Assembly (NCBI GenBank): GCA_022457155.1
Contig: JAJGOT010000205.1
Span: 517,001-581,000 of the forward strand
Length of the DNA stretch: 64,000 bases
Reading direction: 5' to 3'
Source of the DNA: Cladopsammia gracilis
Lineage: Eukaryota; Cnidaria; Anthozoa; Scleractinia; Dendrophylliidae
Positions 14,765 to 23,481 of the stretch are shown one piece after another. A program made the translations under genes and the position numbers. How positions within the stretch are numbered: position 1 is the stretch's first letter; the number at the start of each line of letters is the position of its first letter. The notes under the pieces are model-generated. The model was given only the letters and a program-made list of their open reading frames with translations. It had not been told where the DNA came from and searched no databases.

Positions 14765-14844
14765 AAGAACACTTTATTGTAAAAATCCAACGTTGCGTTT
14801 AAAGTTTAATAAAATCAACCACTTGTAAAATAAGTGTTTTTGTG
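14765..14844. terminator. Convergent poly(A) signals of PLA2 and coiled-coil genes
   Basis: AATAAA on the plus strand near 14807 and CAATAAAG on the minus strand near 14773 lie between two convergent stops only 80 nt apart, so the 3' UTRs overlap. Confidence 0.6.
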
Positions 14845-15423
14845 TCAGTTCACCAATTGTTTTTCGAGGGCTTGTAAGCGGGGATCCTTCTCGAAATACT
14901 CGGGGATAACAAATTCGCCGACGTGCTTGTCCATCCCAGCCCGCAAATTGTATTTGGCCAATTTACAGGATCCCTCGCAACAGTTGGGTTCCCAGTCGTA
15001 ACCGTGTCCCGTGTGGTAGGCGGCATCTTTCTCCTCTTCGCACTCCCTGCACAAAATTTGGTCCAACAAGAGATCGCAGCGCACTTGCCATTGCAGACCC
15101 CGACGACGTTCCTCTTTCGTCTCTTTCAAGCACTGCGTTTTCTCCCGTTGCAACGTCTCGACTCGAGCGCGGGCCTCTTTCATGTCTGTCGACCACTGCA
15201 TTTTGTCCCGTTGGTAGGTCTCGATTCGAGCGCGGAGGGACGAGTTGTCGGTCTTCAAGGCCTCGACGCAACTCGGAATCTGGCTCCAGGGTACCCCACT
15301 AAGTTGACACGTGACATCCGCCATGGCCTTTCGCAGGAACAGATTTTCTTTTTTCACTTCGTTCAATTCCTTGGTCAATAACACGTTTTTCACGGACAAC
15401 GGATCCATCGCGTACCCCAACAT
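14845..15423 (-). CDS. Coiled-coil protein with C-terminal Cys/His cluster (192 aa)
   Basis: The ATG at 15423 is the first after the minus-strand TATA-like box (15470-15462). Residues ~15-35 and ~55-115 are strongly heptad-like (TKELNEVKKENLFLRKAM; repeated IETYQRDKMQWSTDMKEARA-type units). Residues ~120-150 carry LCRECEEEKDAAYHTGHGYDWEPNCCEGSC, of which the Cys and His spacing suggests a zinc site. I do not recognise a family. It shares the right divergent promoter with the modular gene, as the RING gene shares the left one. Confidence 0.65.
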   Translation of the reverse strand: MLGYAMDPLSVKNVLLTKELNEVKKENLFLRKAMADVTCQLSGVPWSQIPSCVEALKTDNSSLRARIETYQRDKMQWSTDMKEARARVETLQREKTQCLKETKEERRRGLQWQVRCDLLLDQILCRECEEEKDAAYHTGHGYDWEPNCCEGSCKLAKYNLRAGMDKHVGEFVIPEYFEKDPRLQALEKQLVN

Positions 15424-15461
15424 CGTGCCCGTCCTTCTTTTCTCTCTATCTCTCGAGGCAA

Positions 15462-15470
15462 TTTAAATAG
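15462..15470 (-). promoter_or_regulatory. TATA-like box of coiled-coil gene
   Basis: CTATTTAAA on the minus strand, 38 nt before the ATG at 15423. Confidence 0.5.
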
Positions 15471-15494
15471 AACGGGGTGGGGTGGCGAGAGACC

Positions 15495-15589
15495 CTGGGA
15501 CGAGTGAAGAAATCAAGACCCATACCCCCCATGGGTACCCCGTTCCTTCCCGGCATGCATCGTCCTCCTTCCCGAGGGTATAATAAGAG
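15495..15589. repeat. Right copy of inverted duplicated divergent promoter
   Basis: Reverse complement of 1193-1288 with about 90% identity by eye. It carries the plus-strand TATA box (TATAATAAG, 15579-15587) for the modular gene. The opposite TATA for the coiled-coil gene lies just outside, as in the left copy. Confidence 0.8.
15579..15587 (+). promoter_or_regulatory. TATA box of the modular spliced gene
   Basis: TATAATAAG 67 nt upstream of the ATG at 15655; identical core to the left promoter's minus-strand TATA. Confidence 0.65.
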
Positions 15590-15654
15590 CAAGGGGTTCC
15601 CACCATTTTTTCACCCTTCACTCAGTTGTTACGAGCTCTAGTGAAAAAACAAAC

Positions 15655-15900
15655 ATGGCGTCCAACAAAGTGGTCACTCCCTCGGTGGTGGAAGTCATGC
15701 GTGCCAAGCGAAAACGTGTCATGGATGAGAAGGAGACCCGGGCCGCCAAACGCGTGAAAGTGGAACCGGAGGGAGAGGATCCATCCCAGACTGCCTCGCT
15801 TCCCCATGGAGAGTCTTATTGGGATTATTTACCCATCATCCTCCAAGAACGCATCCTGGATTTGGCGGCCAGGCAATTGCACCGCGAACGCATGGCACGG
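15655..15900 (+). CDS. Common first exon of the modular gene (82 codons)
   Basis: The start is the first ATG downstream of the TATA box. The exon encodes basic KRKRV and AAKRVKVEP, the latter resembling the c-Myc-type nuclear-localisation signal, then an acidic linker. Residues ~55-82 (YWDYLPIILQERIL...HRERMAR) could be an F-box-like helix pair; that call is weak. It ends in phase 0 at CGG|GTATGT, a good 5' splice site at 15901. Splicing there joins any of seven downstream acceptors in frame; without splicing, translation runs into module 1. The shared N-terminus would thus carry interchangeable C-termini. Confidence 0.75.
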
Positions 15901-15906
15901 GTATGT
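15901..15906 (+). promoter_or_regulatory. 5' splice donor embedded in coding sequence
   Basis: GTATGT encodes Val-Cys of module 1 when unspliced and serves as donor for modules 2-8. Its position equals the first residue of every module. Confidence 0.7.
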
Positions 15907-16134
15907 TTCGACCTTGTATTTCATCGTGTTTGCCAACTTCATAAATGGGTCAAATATTCAGTTAGTTGTGTCGGTTGCAACCATTGCTCGCGACGACGGC
16001 GTTACGGGAGCATCGATCAATTATTAACCAAAGTGCGTTCCATCGAAAACCCCCATTCAGCCCATTGGACCAATGGCTATTGCAATCAATGCCACGACGA
16101 TTTGATGCAATCCCGGAAACTTTGTAACCTTTAA
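15901..16134 (+). CDS. Module 1: unspliced C-terminus of the modular gene
   Basis: Contiguous with the common exon, ending at TAA 16132-16134 (77 aa). Counted from the junction, Cys11 and Trp16 (VCQLHKW) are followed by C26-x2-C29 (CNHC) and YGSIDQLL. A second half-module follows (HWTNGYCNQC), perhaps the relic of a fused copy. The Cys set suggests one zinc site. It is the default product if the intron is retained. Confidence 0.65.
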   Translation, partial: VCFDLVFHRVCQLHKWVKYSVSCVGCNHCSRRRRYGSIDQLLTKVRSIENPHSAHWTNGYCNQCHDDLMQSRKLCNL

Positions 16135-16156
16135 TTTTTTTCTCTTTAACTACAAG

Positions 16157-16288
16157 GTGATGGTCGAAATCCGCACCTTGCTTCGCTGTCCTGTCACGCA
16201 ATGGGTGCGACCCTCTCCCAGTCGACGATCGTTTATTGTGTGGGACCTCTCTTGCCTCTACTGCCGGCGACGTGTTGTTAATCTGTAA
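16157..16288 (+). CDS. Module 2: alternative terminal exon
   Basis: The acceptor is TTTTTTTCTCTTTAACTACAAG, ending at 16156; the frame opens in phase 0 and stops at TAA 16286-16288 (43 aa). Cys11 and Trp16 (RCPVTQW) are followed by C33-x2-C36 (CLYC). It lacks the GxID tail of the others and ends soon after the CxxC. Confidence 0.65.
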   Translation: MMVEIRTLLRCPVTQWVRPSPSRRSFIVWDLSCLYCRRRVVNL

Positions 16289-16320
16289 CGCTGTTATTTT
16301 TTTTCACCCCACAAACACAG

Positions 16321-16482
16321 ATCACGGGACAGTTACGGGACTTGTACCTCTGCCCACGCTCGCTATGGTTGAACACCGAAAAACATACGAACAATCCTAC
16401 GGTGTGCCAACATTGTAACCGTAAAGTCTTCAAGGGCAAAATTGATCGTTTGATTAAAAGAAGGAAACGCGGAGATCACTAA
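16321..16482 (+). CDS. Module 3: alternative terminal exon
   Basis: The acceptor has a T-rich tract and ACACAG at 16315-16320. Phase 0, stop TAA 16480-16482 (53 aa). Cys11/Trp16 (LCPRSLW), CQHC at 29-32, KGKIDRLI and a very basic tail (KRRKRGDH). Confidence 0.7.
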   Translation: MTGQLRDLYLCPRSLWLNTEKHTNNPTVCQHCNRKVFKGKIDRLIKRRKRGDH

Positions 16483-16510
16483 TTTTCATTTTTTATTTCA
16501 CACTGTACAG

Positions 16511-16651
16511 TTGATTTTAGAAATACAAGACTTGCCCGTTTGCGCCGTTTCTATTTGGGGCGATCCCACTCCGTCATCGTATTGTCAACATTGTTTGCGA
16601 CGATGGACAGACGGGGACATTGACGATCGTTTTCTTCTCCGTTTCTTTTAG
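16511..16651 (+). CDS. Module 4: alternative terminal exon whose stop is the next acceptor
   Basis: The acceptor ends TGTACAG at 16510. Phase 0, 46 aa, with Cys11/Trp16 (VCAVSIW), CQHC at 25-28 and DGDIDDRF. Its last codons (FLLRFF then TAG) are written in TTTCTTCTCCGTTTCTTTTAG, so the coding end is also the pyrimidine tract and the stop TAG is the AG acceptor of module 5. Confidence 0.7.
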   Translation: MILEIQDLPVCAVSIWGDPTPSSYCQHCLRRWTDGDIDDRFLLRFF

Positions 16652-16897
16652 TTGATGCAAGAACTCGGGCAATCCGTCGTGTGTCCGTGCACCAAATGGG
16701 TCACCAATCCCGCGTTGCCTTATTGTCAACATTGTCGACGCATAGAACTGTTTGGGCGACTCGATTTTCTCGTCGCCCATTCCCTCGATTGGGCTCACGA
16801 CGACTTTATGGACAGACACGACGCCGTTTACAACGATGATCATCTCGTTGCTTTTGCGGACAAACGTTTAAATTTACGTTTTTATCAACACGTGTAA
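16652..16897 (+). CDS. Module 5: alternative terminal exon (long)
   Basis: Begins directly after the TAG at 16649-16651; phase 0, 81 aa, stop TAA 16895-16897. Cys11/Trp16 (VCPCTKW), CQHC at 25-28, FGRLDFLV, then a longer Asp/His-rich tail (WAHDDFMDRHDAV). An AATAAA near 16923 could end transcripts carrying modules 1-5. Confidence 0.7.
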   Translation: MMQELGQSVVCPCTKWVTNPALPYCQHCRRIELFGRLDFLVAHSLDWAHDDFMDRHDAVYNDDHLVAFADKRLNLRFYQHV

Positions 16898-16947
16898 TTA
16901 TTTTTTAAAAAAACCATCGTGAAATAAATTTGTTGTTGTTTTTTCAG

Positions 16948-17109
16948 ATTCTGGATCAATTGCTGTCTTTTCGCGTTTGCCCCATGTACCTATGGTCCAC
17001 GCGATCCTTCTTTCTTTCCTATCCATGCTGCCATTGCGTGCGGGGACTGGGCCTGGGAACCATTGACGATTGGTTGAAATACAAAAAGCGACAAAACCAC
17101 TCAACGTGA
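16948..17109 (+). CDS. Module 6: alternative terminal exon
   Basis: The acceptor TTGTTGTTGTTTTTTCAG ends at 16947. Phase 0, 53 aa, stop TGA 17107-17109. Cys11/Trp16 (VCPMYLW), CCHC at 27-30, LGTIDDWLKY, basic tail. Confidence 0.75.
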   Translation: MLDQLLSFRVCPMYLWSTRSFFLSYPCCHCVRGLGLGTIDDWLKYKKRQNHST

Positions 17110-17124
17110 CTTTCATTTTTTCAG

Positions 17125-17292
17125 GTCATGACGCAATTGACATCCCTGTTTGTTTGCGGTCACACCCTATGGTCCACCCGTTTGGTGCCTAAATGGATCA
17201 CTCCCAATCTTCGAGTGTTTTTATGCCAACATTGTTTACGAAAAAAAACACGTGGTTCCATTGACAGTGGTTTCCTCCGTTTCAGGTCATGA
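17125..17292 (+). CDS. Module 7: alternative terminal exon overlapping module 8
   Basis: The acceptor CTTTCATTTTTTCAG ends at 17124. Phase 0, 55 aa. Cys11/Trp16 (VCGHTLW), CQHC at 34-37, RGSIDSGF. The last residues (FLRFRS, stop TGA 17290-17292) read through the pyrimidine tract and AG of module 8 and end 7 nt inside it, so the two exons overlap in different frames. Confidence 0.7.
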   Translation, partial: VMTQLTSLFVCGHTLWSTRLVPKWITPNLRVFLCQHCLRKKTRGSIDSGFLRFRS

Positions 17293-17513
17293 CGCAATTG
17301 AAATCCCTGATCGTGTGCGGCTTCCGACAATGGACCACCCGCAGCGCCGATCCCTGGATTCTATGCAACCATTGCATTCGGTATTTTGCTCTCGGGTCCA
17401 TTGACGACTGGCTCGAAAAGACCAAACCGCCCCCCATCAGAGACTTGCCATTACGGCTTCAATTGACGTCGACCCGACGAGGAAAACACCTGCCAGGGGC
17501 GTTCTCCCATTAG
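17286..17513 (+). CDS. Module 8: last alternative terminal exon
   Basis: The acceptor TTTCCTCCGTTTCAG ends at 17285. Phase 0, 75 aa, stop TAG 17511-17513. It begins VMTQLKSL, near-identical to module 7 (VMTQLTSL), which points to recent duplication. Cys11/Trp16 (VCGFRQW), CNHC at 27-30, LGSIDDWLE, then a Pro/Arg-rich tail. It is the last coding sequence of the viral block seen here. Confidence 0.75.
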   Translation, partial: VMTQLKSLIVCGFRQWTTRSADPWILCNHCIRYFALGSIDDWLEKTKPPPIRDLPLRLQLTSTRRGKHLPGAFSH

Positions 17514-18148
17514 GGGAAGGAACCCATGTCCCCGCTTGTAAAACTAGCTGTTTGTTTTTTTTCGTTGTGTGACTATTAAAAAGGCATTGCGTTATTTTCT
17601 GGGTTTTTTTGTCTCTCTGGCCGAGCGGGATCTGGGACCCACCCAGCGATTCCCGAACCATCCCGAGCGACCCCCGAGCGATTCCCGAACCATCCCGAGG
17701 GATTCCCGAGCGGGATCTGGGACCTGGTTGTTTAAGAGACAACCAATTGCACCATCATTACGAGCTTTAAGAACCTTTAAGGTCACTTCCGGTCAGTGGT
17801 CTCCCACCCTCAGGCAAGCGCCACCCAAGGTCACTTCCGTTTTCATGAAAAACCCATGATGTCATTGCACGTGTACAGATTTTCGGTGGTCGTCTCTGAT
17901 TGGCTAACCGAAGTCACGTGTGCTAAATCCTGGCTCCTGATTGGCTCCCTAGGTCGTGAGCGAGCTATACTACTTACGTCATTTGGTTGTCTTGTTTCAG
18001 ACAATGCATAATTCTCCAGTGTATTACATCATGCAAATGTCTCATTTCAGACAATGCAAATTTATGTCATGCTAATATATTTTCTTATTTGTGAACTGAA
18101 TATGCTTAGTTTTAAACTGCAAAATTTATCATTTAACCTAATTATACA
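17514..18148. other. Transition from viral block to host DNA
   Basis: The GC content falls through this stretch and no coding sequence is seen. An ATTAAA lies near 17575. The right end of the element should be here, but its terminal inverted repeat cannot be identified without the left end. Confidence 0.5.
17623..17724. repeat. Short interleaved direct repeats near the element's right end
   Basis: GAGCGGGATCTGGGACC occurs at 17623-17639 and 17708-17724; between them a 22-bp unit with CGATTCCCGAACCATC occurs at 17646 and 17678. They may belong to the viral terminal repeat. Confidence 0.6.
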
Positions 18149-18308
18149 TATTCACAAATGATGGCTCTTAGAACCCTTTGATTATTTTCAAATTATAATC
18201 ATAGAACGTTTTGCAAAGTTTAAAAAAATTGTGCAGAAAATTGTATCTTAACATGCTAATTACAATTCGATAATAAATCAAAGGGCTCTAACAGCCATCT
18301 CGTGAATA
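18149..18308. mobile_element. MITE with ~35-bp terminal inverted repeats
   Basis: TATTCACAAATGATGGCTCT at the left matches, inverted, AGCCATCTCGTGAATA at the right, both with AACCCTTTGATT-type sequence inside. The interior is AT-rich and non-coding. Confidence 0.65.
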
Positions 18309-18444
18309 TGAAACAACGCAAGGTTAATTTTAGTTGGTCTTGATGTTTGGTAATTTAATCCTTTAACTTTGAAGAATTATCCAATGTTTCAGCCAACACC
18401 CAGGGTATATCAGGAGCTGCTTTTTGTTATTGTTGTTGTTTATA

Positions 18445-18712
18445 TAGAGTGTTTTCACTCACGTGGTGTGCAGTTATGCTAATTTATTTGAACAAAAGAA
18501 AGAGTTTGCATTAGAAAAGAGTTCAACTCCAAAAGGATTAGCTTGGGACACCAATATGGCTGCCGTTTTACAACCTCGTTCCCAGGGTCTCTCATCTTCC
18601 CGCCCCCTGGAGCGAGAGGGTGGGAAGATGAGAGACCCTGGGAACGAGGTTGGCCGTTTTGTTGTTTAGGGACACCAACATGGCCTCCGTGACGTCATGT
18701 GAAAACACTCTA
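18445..18712. mobile_element. MITE (TAGAGTGTTTTCAC ends) with nested hairpin MITE
   Basis: The ends TAGAGTGTTTTCACTCACG and (inverted) TGTGAAAACACTCTA define a 268-bp element. The GGACACCAA...ATGG motif is repeated inside. A second element is inserted at 18570-18652. Confidence 0.65.
18570..18652. mobile_element. Perfect-hairpin MITE with 8-bp target duplication
   Basis: The arms CAACCTCGTTCCCAGGGTCT... (18571-18601) and the exact complement up to 18652 surround a short GC-rich loop. GCCGTTTT at 18562-18569 and 18653-18660 is an 8-bp target duplication, as left by hAT transposases. Confidence 0.75.
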
Positions 18713-18790
18713 TTATGCTCGTGTTTTAAACAGTACGAAAAGAAATTGAAGACTCCTATTTATAGAAAACTGATCAATGATAATTCTCAC

Positions 18791-19692
18791 CTCTTTTATC
18801 AGATATGTAATCTCCAGGGAAAAACTCCAACTCGTCCAAGTGAAACACTGGAGTCAAATCCGTGGATAAAATTTTGTCCTGTGTAGATCCATCCTGCCAT
18901 ATAACATCCACTGTAGTACAAGTGTGAGTCACTTCTACACACACCTTGTCTCCAACATCAACCTTCAGTGGGGGTGCTAATTTTCGTTTCCTTCTCATCC
19001 GCTTTTTCCTCCGTTTAGTAGGATAACGCACAGTGTGTGATGAAACAGAGTCATGTCTCAGTGACCCAGCCCCTTTTGTCTTCGGTGTCACAGTTTCTCC
19101 GCCCTCTGAGTCTTCATCTGCGTCAGCAGAATCCGAGCCAGCAGCGTGATGGCCGTCATGTATGTCCATCTGGTTAGTCCCACCACTAGCTTCATTCAAA
19201 TCACAGGCAGTTGCTTCTTTTTTTTTGGAGGATGTCACTCCAGTATTTGAATGTACTGGAAGATTTGAATCACAAAGAGAACTTGTAGAGGTTGAAGCAC
19301 TGCTGTTTTTTGAATCACTTTCAGTCACAAAACTCTCTGTACTACCCTCAGAGCTCAAACCGCCAGCAACAGAAATCATTGCATCGTCTGTTTTTGCTGA
19401 TGTTTTTACAAGGCTAGTTTTTACAGCGTTTGCATTTTCTTCATTATCACCCTTATTTGCAGTTTGTACTTCATGTACACCACACCCTTCTGTCTGACTG
19501 TCAGATAGGGGACTAGTGTAGGCATGCACAGTCAGTTCATCCAGTCCCACAGTAATATCATTATCACTGGTCTGTTGTTTTAACAAGCTATCTCCATTTG
19601 AAACATGTCTGAGGTCACAGGCCTTCAATGTATAGAATGCTTTGTCTCCAATTTGAAGATTAGCATGTCGGAAATGGTTCACAACTAACAGT
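18791..19692 (-). CDS. UBE2O: UBE2O-like E2/E3 ubiquitin ligase, exon 7 visible (large)
   Basis: The acceptor TTTGTCTACAG and donor AGAG|GTGAG bound 902 nt. The exon encodes VVNHFRHANLQIGDKAFY, a long Ser/Thr/Asp-rich linker, a basic patch (KRRKKRMRRKRK), and VDVIWQDGSTQDK...HLDELEFFPGDYISDKR. The WQDGS and FFPGD segments are hallmarks of the conserved CR domains of UBE2O, a hybrid E2/E3 enzyme. The phase agrees with exon 6 (AG|A). The catalytic UBC domain lies further downstream and is not in the window, where the viral element follows instead. Confidence 0.85.
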
Positions 19693-20085
19693 CTGTAGAC
19701 AAAAAAAAAACAGAGGAAGTAAAAGAGGGGCTTATTGGTTTGGGGGGGGGGATGGGGAGCTTAATAGAGGATTTCCGTTAGTCCTCTCGAGCAAAACAAA
19801 AAAAGGAGCAATAATTTATGTCTTACTTATTCATAGACACCATGTCTGAGCACATTTTAAAATCCATTAAATGACAGTACATTTCAGAAATTTGTCAGTG
19901 ATGTAATATTATGTTATAAATAATTTATTATGAGGGTTGGGCGAAAATACATTGCAGCCTTGTTCCCAAAGAACATCCACATGACAACATACGCATATCT
20001 CCCAGAGTTGAAAGCATTCATAATATTGGAAGTTCGTCTTGCATGATCACAAAACAGTGAACCATAACATCTTGAGAATTGAATA

Positions 20086-22912
20086 CAGTATCGATCAAAT
20101 GTAAGTTGACAGTCACTCGAACAACTTGACTTGAATTTCTAGTTTCGAGTCGTGAACTTTGAGTTGAGTTTTGAGTCAAGTGTTTAGAGTTGCGAACATT
20201 GAGTTTTGAGTCGAGTGCTTTGAGTTTCGAGGCAAGAAAACAAAAAGCTTGCTGCTTCAGGGTTGCCACTCATTAGAACATAAAAAATTCCCTGACTTTT
20301 CCCTGACCTCAAAACAATTTTCACTGACTTTGCATTAGGCAAATTATTAAATAAGCCACATCCACTATTACATTTGCTTCAGCTTCTTTTGCAGACCATC
20401 AATATTCTTCTCTTCATTTTCGATCTCTTTATGTTTTTCACGGGATTTTGAATGCATGGCATTTGACTTCACCAAACTGAAAACAAAATTCCCTGACTTT
20501 TCACTGACTTTGACAAGAACTACCTGTTGTCATGGTAACTATAACCCTCTAAAGACATACCCCCTCAAAAGTCATTTTTTTTCAATCTATCTTTAAAAAT
20601 AACTCGGTTACCTATGTTTTTTATAAGCATTAGTTTTTAAAAGTTTGCAATACTCTTCACTTCCTGTGTAAATTTTAAAAAAATCTGTATTGAGGAAATT
20701 GAGATTAAAAAAATTTCACTCTACAGTTTTTTTCTAAAATGTCTCAATTGTTAGATAAAGTTGAAAGCTACTTGCATGAAAAATTTCAACATAGGTGGTG
20801 ACCTATGTACCGAGCAAATTTTTGAGATGAAAAGAAATATTTTATGCACGATTTATTTCCGGTTCGCGTAATTTTCATTTCCTGTGAGCTGCACGTGCTA
20901 CTTTTTGATAGGAAAATCAGCTGACGCATGTGTAAATGCATGACGTGTGCACGTAGCGCACGCACACACGCAGCTGAAAACCCTTTCTAGCCTCCTTAAT
21001 TTTGATTATTATTTTTAGTTTCATTCAAGGATTATTTAAACTATAAGTAAACATGAAGTCCAGAAAGAATTTTATACATGAATTTTACATATAAATTTTG
21101 CATGACTATTGCAATTGGGACTCGGGGCTGCTTGTTTACATTTTGCAAGCGAGCAGCGAAAAAAGAATGACTGTTTTGCAGTCTTTACATACACTGTAAA
21201 AGAAATCATGTTTATTATTCCCTGGCCTTGAAGTCAAAGCCTTGCTCCATTCAAGTAAATGGTAAAATGGGCGCCACTATTATTTCATCTTCTCGCAGAC
21301 TGCTGGCATAGTCTACAATTCTTAATGCCATTTACCGCCAGTCTGTCCATTGTTCAGCCATTCACCACGAGCCGTCCAAAATAATTATTTTGCTGTTCAG
21401 CCGTTCAACATGAGCAGTTTGAATTTTTCTTCTGCTTTTCAGCCATTCAACTTCATCCATTCAAATATTTTCTTCAGCCCTTCAGGGTAACTGCTTTTAA
21501 CACTGCTCGGCCACCTGTTTTCCATCCGTTCAGTAGCCCTGTGTTTTGCCATTAGTAACATTTTCATGAGAGAGGAAACACTGTGTGTTTGTATACACTG
21601 TACATGGCATTTTTGGCCAGTATCAAGCGAGTAGCAACTAGTTTTAGAACTGCAATTGCTTTTGGAATTTGGGATTAAGTTACAATAAAGCTTTCCGCAG
21701 AAAATAGTTAGGTGAGTTCGATGGAACAGTTGGTTGAATCGATTGTAAGCTTAAGTCTGCAAACAGATTTCAGCTGTATTTCATGCCAGCACAACAGCCA
21801 GAAAAGATTCAAATGTCAATCACAGTGTTTGAACTTTGCTTGAAAACGCTTGGACAACGGAACAAAAGGTCACTTGTAAATTCGCAACAAATTTTCGGGA
21901 AGAGCAAATTATCGTTCAAATTATTGGTGCAAATTTTCGAACACACCAAACTATCCATTAAAAATTTGTGTGGATTGAAACAATAAGTGTCCCGAAAATG
22001 CAGCAAAATATAGCTGAAATTTCGTTTCAAGCAAAATTTCCTTGAAAAGCCCAGAAATTTGTCGAAATATGTTTGCATTACTTTTGCACAATACTGTATT
22101 TACAAGGGTTTCAAGTTACAATGGATGTGCATGCCCGCACTATGCAAATTTAGTATTCTTTTGATTTCAGTGTCAAAGTTTGCAAATTAATTTTGCTTTT
22201 ATTCTTTTTTGTTCGACAAAAATTTTTAATATTGGTCTTATTGAATACTTCCAATTTTAGTTTTGAAATTTGACATTTTCCTGGAGGAGGCCAGAATTGT
22301 TTTTGATGGTATTCAAGTAGCTGCAAAGATATTTTTATGGTAAACAAACCCATATAAAATTATGCAAAATCAAGTTGCTGCAGAAAAGAATATTAACTGA
22401 TGTTAATCAGCATTAAAACTACGCCATTCCTATCGATTCTGCTATCATAAACTTTGTTTTATTCAGGATTTTCTAATTTGCTTAGAAAATTTGAGGTTTA
22501 ACGTTAAAACATTTATTTTTACAGACTGCTATGCGTTGCAACAACCGATGCGTTCAAATCTCACATTCTCGGCTCGCTTAACTCACCAGTTTTCACTAAA
22601 AAATCTAGCATCCAGGGTAGCAAAACAGGAGCCGTGAATGTCACTCTCTCTCTCGCAGGCTGGTGAGGGTTTTTATCAAGGTTTTTTCACAACTTACAGC
22701 AGTGCGATAACAAAACAAAAGCCACGGGAAACAAATGTGGTCGTGTAAAATCGCCATTGTTCTGTCTTTTAAAAAATTATCGGTAATTGTTTTCTCAAAA
22801 TTCGAAACTCAAAACTTGATTCTCGAAACTCAAACATCATTGAGGATCGAAGATAGAGTTTTGAGTTTTGAATTTCTAGTCGAGACTGTCAACTTACATT
22901 TGACTAGTACTG
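20086..22912. mobile_element. 2.8-kb TIR element with TA target site
   Basis: CAGTATCGATCAAATGTAAG at the left and the inverted complement TACATTTGACTAGTACTG at the right are flanked by TA, as for Tc1/mariner-type elements. Subterminal GAGTTTTGAGT-type repeats occur at both sides (about 20150-20240 and 22800-22880). The interior has no convincing transposase, so it is probably non-autonomous. It lies in a UBE2O intron. Confidence 0.65.
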
Positions 22913-23004
22913 TACCTCCAGTTCAAATTTCAAATAACCATTATATCTGATAAGAATTTGTTTAAAATGTTTAATAAAACTACTGGAATACAAAAGCATT
23001 CTAC

Positions 23005-23123
23005 CTGGGAAGTTGTTCCTGTGTCACAGTAGCATCAGGCGGCTTGAGACAATCGTCTCCATGACAACCCTGTTGGCATGCACCACAGACTTGCCAATCT
23101 ACATCACATGCTATGACACTAAC
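23005..23123 (-). CDS. UBE2O: UBE2O-like, exon 6
   Basis: Acceptor CTTTCATTAG and donor CCCAG|GTAG bound 119 nt. It encodes VSVIACDVDWQVCGACQQG and QEQLPR; CDVDWQ is conserved in UBE2O. Starts in phase 0 and ends with two bases that join exon 7. Confidence 0.85.
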
Positions 23124-23481
23124 CTAATGAAAGAATGATAGCACTGAAAACGTTTTGTTGATAATATAATGTTGTAGTTCAATTTTTCTCATGGTAAAAT
23201 TTATATTTGTACTGGTACATTTGTACAATTTCTATTAAACCTGAGTATGGAATAATTGATCCAGTACAAAATATTTCATCCAGTACAAAATTATTTAAAC
23301 TTGTTTCCGTTTTTGGGGTTGCGGTTAGGGATAAATGTTGGTTTAGTGATTAGGGTTAAGCATTTGCTTCAAAAGGTTAGCTTTTAAGTTAGGTTAGCAT
23401 TTTGGTATTTTATTTGGTTTCAATCTACATGTACATGAAAAATAGAGATTGTCACTAGATGTGACAACTAATTGTACTACA

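Noticed and set aside
16236..16418. Open frame crossing modules 2 and 3
   Set aside because: It is in another frame and runs through the splice acceptor; the module frames preserve Cys11/Trp16.
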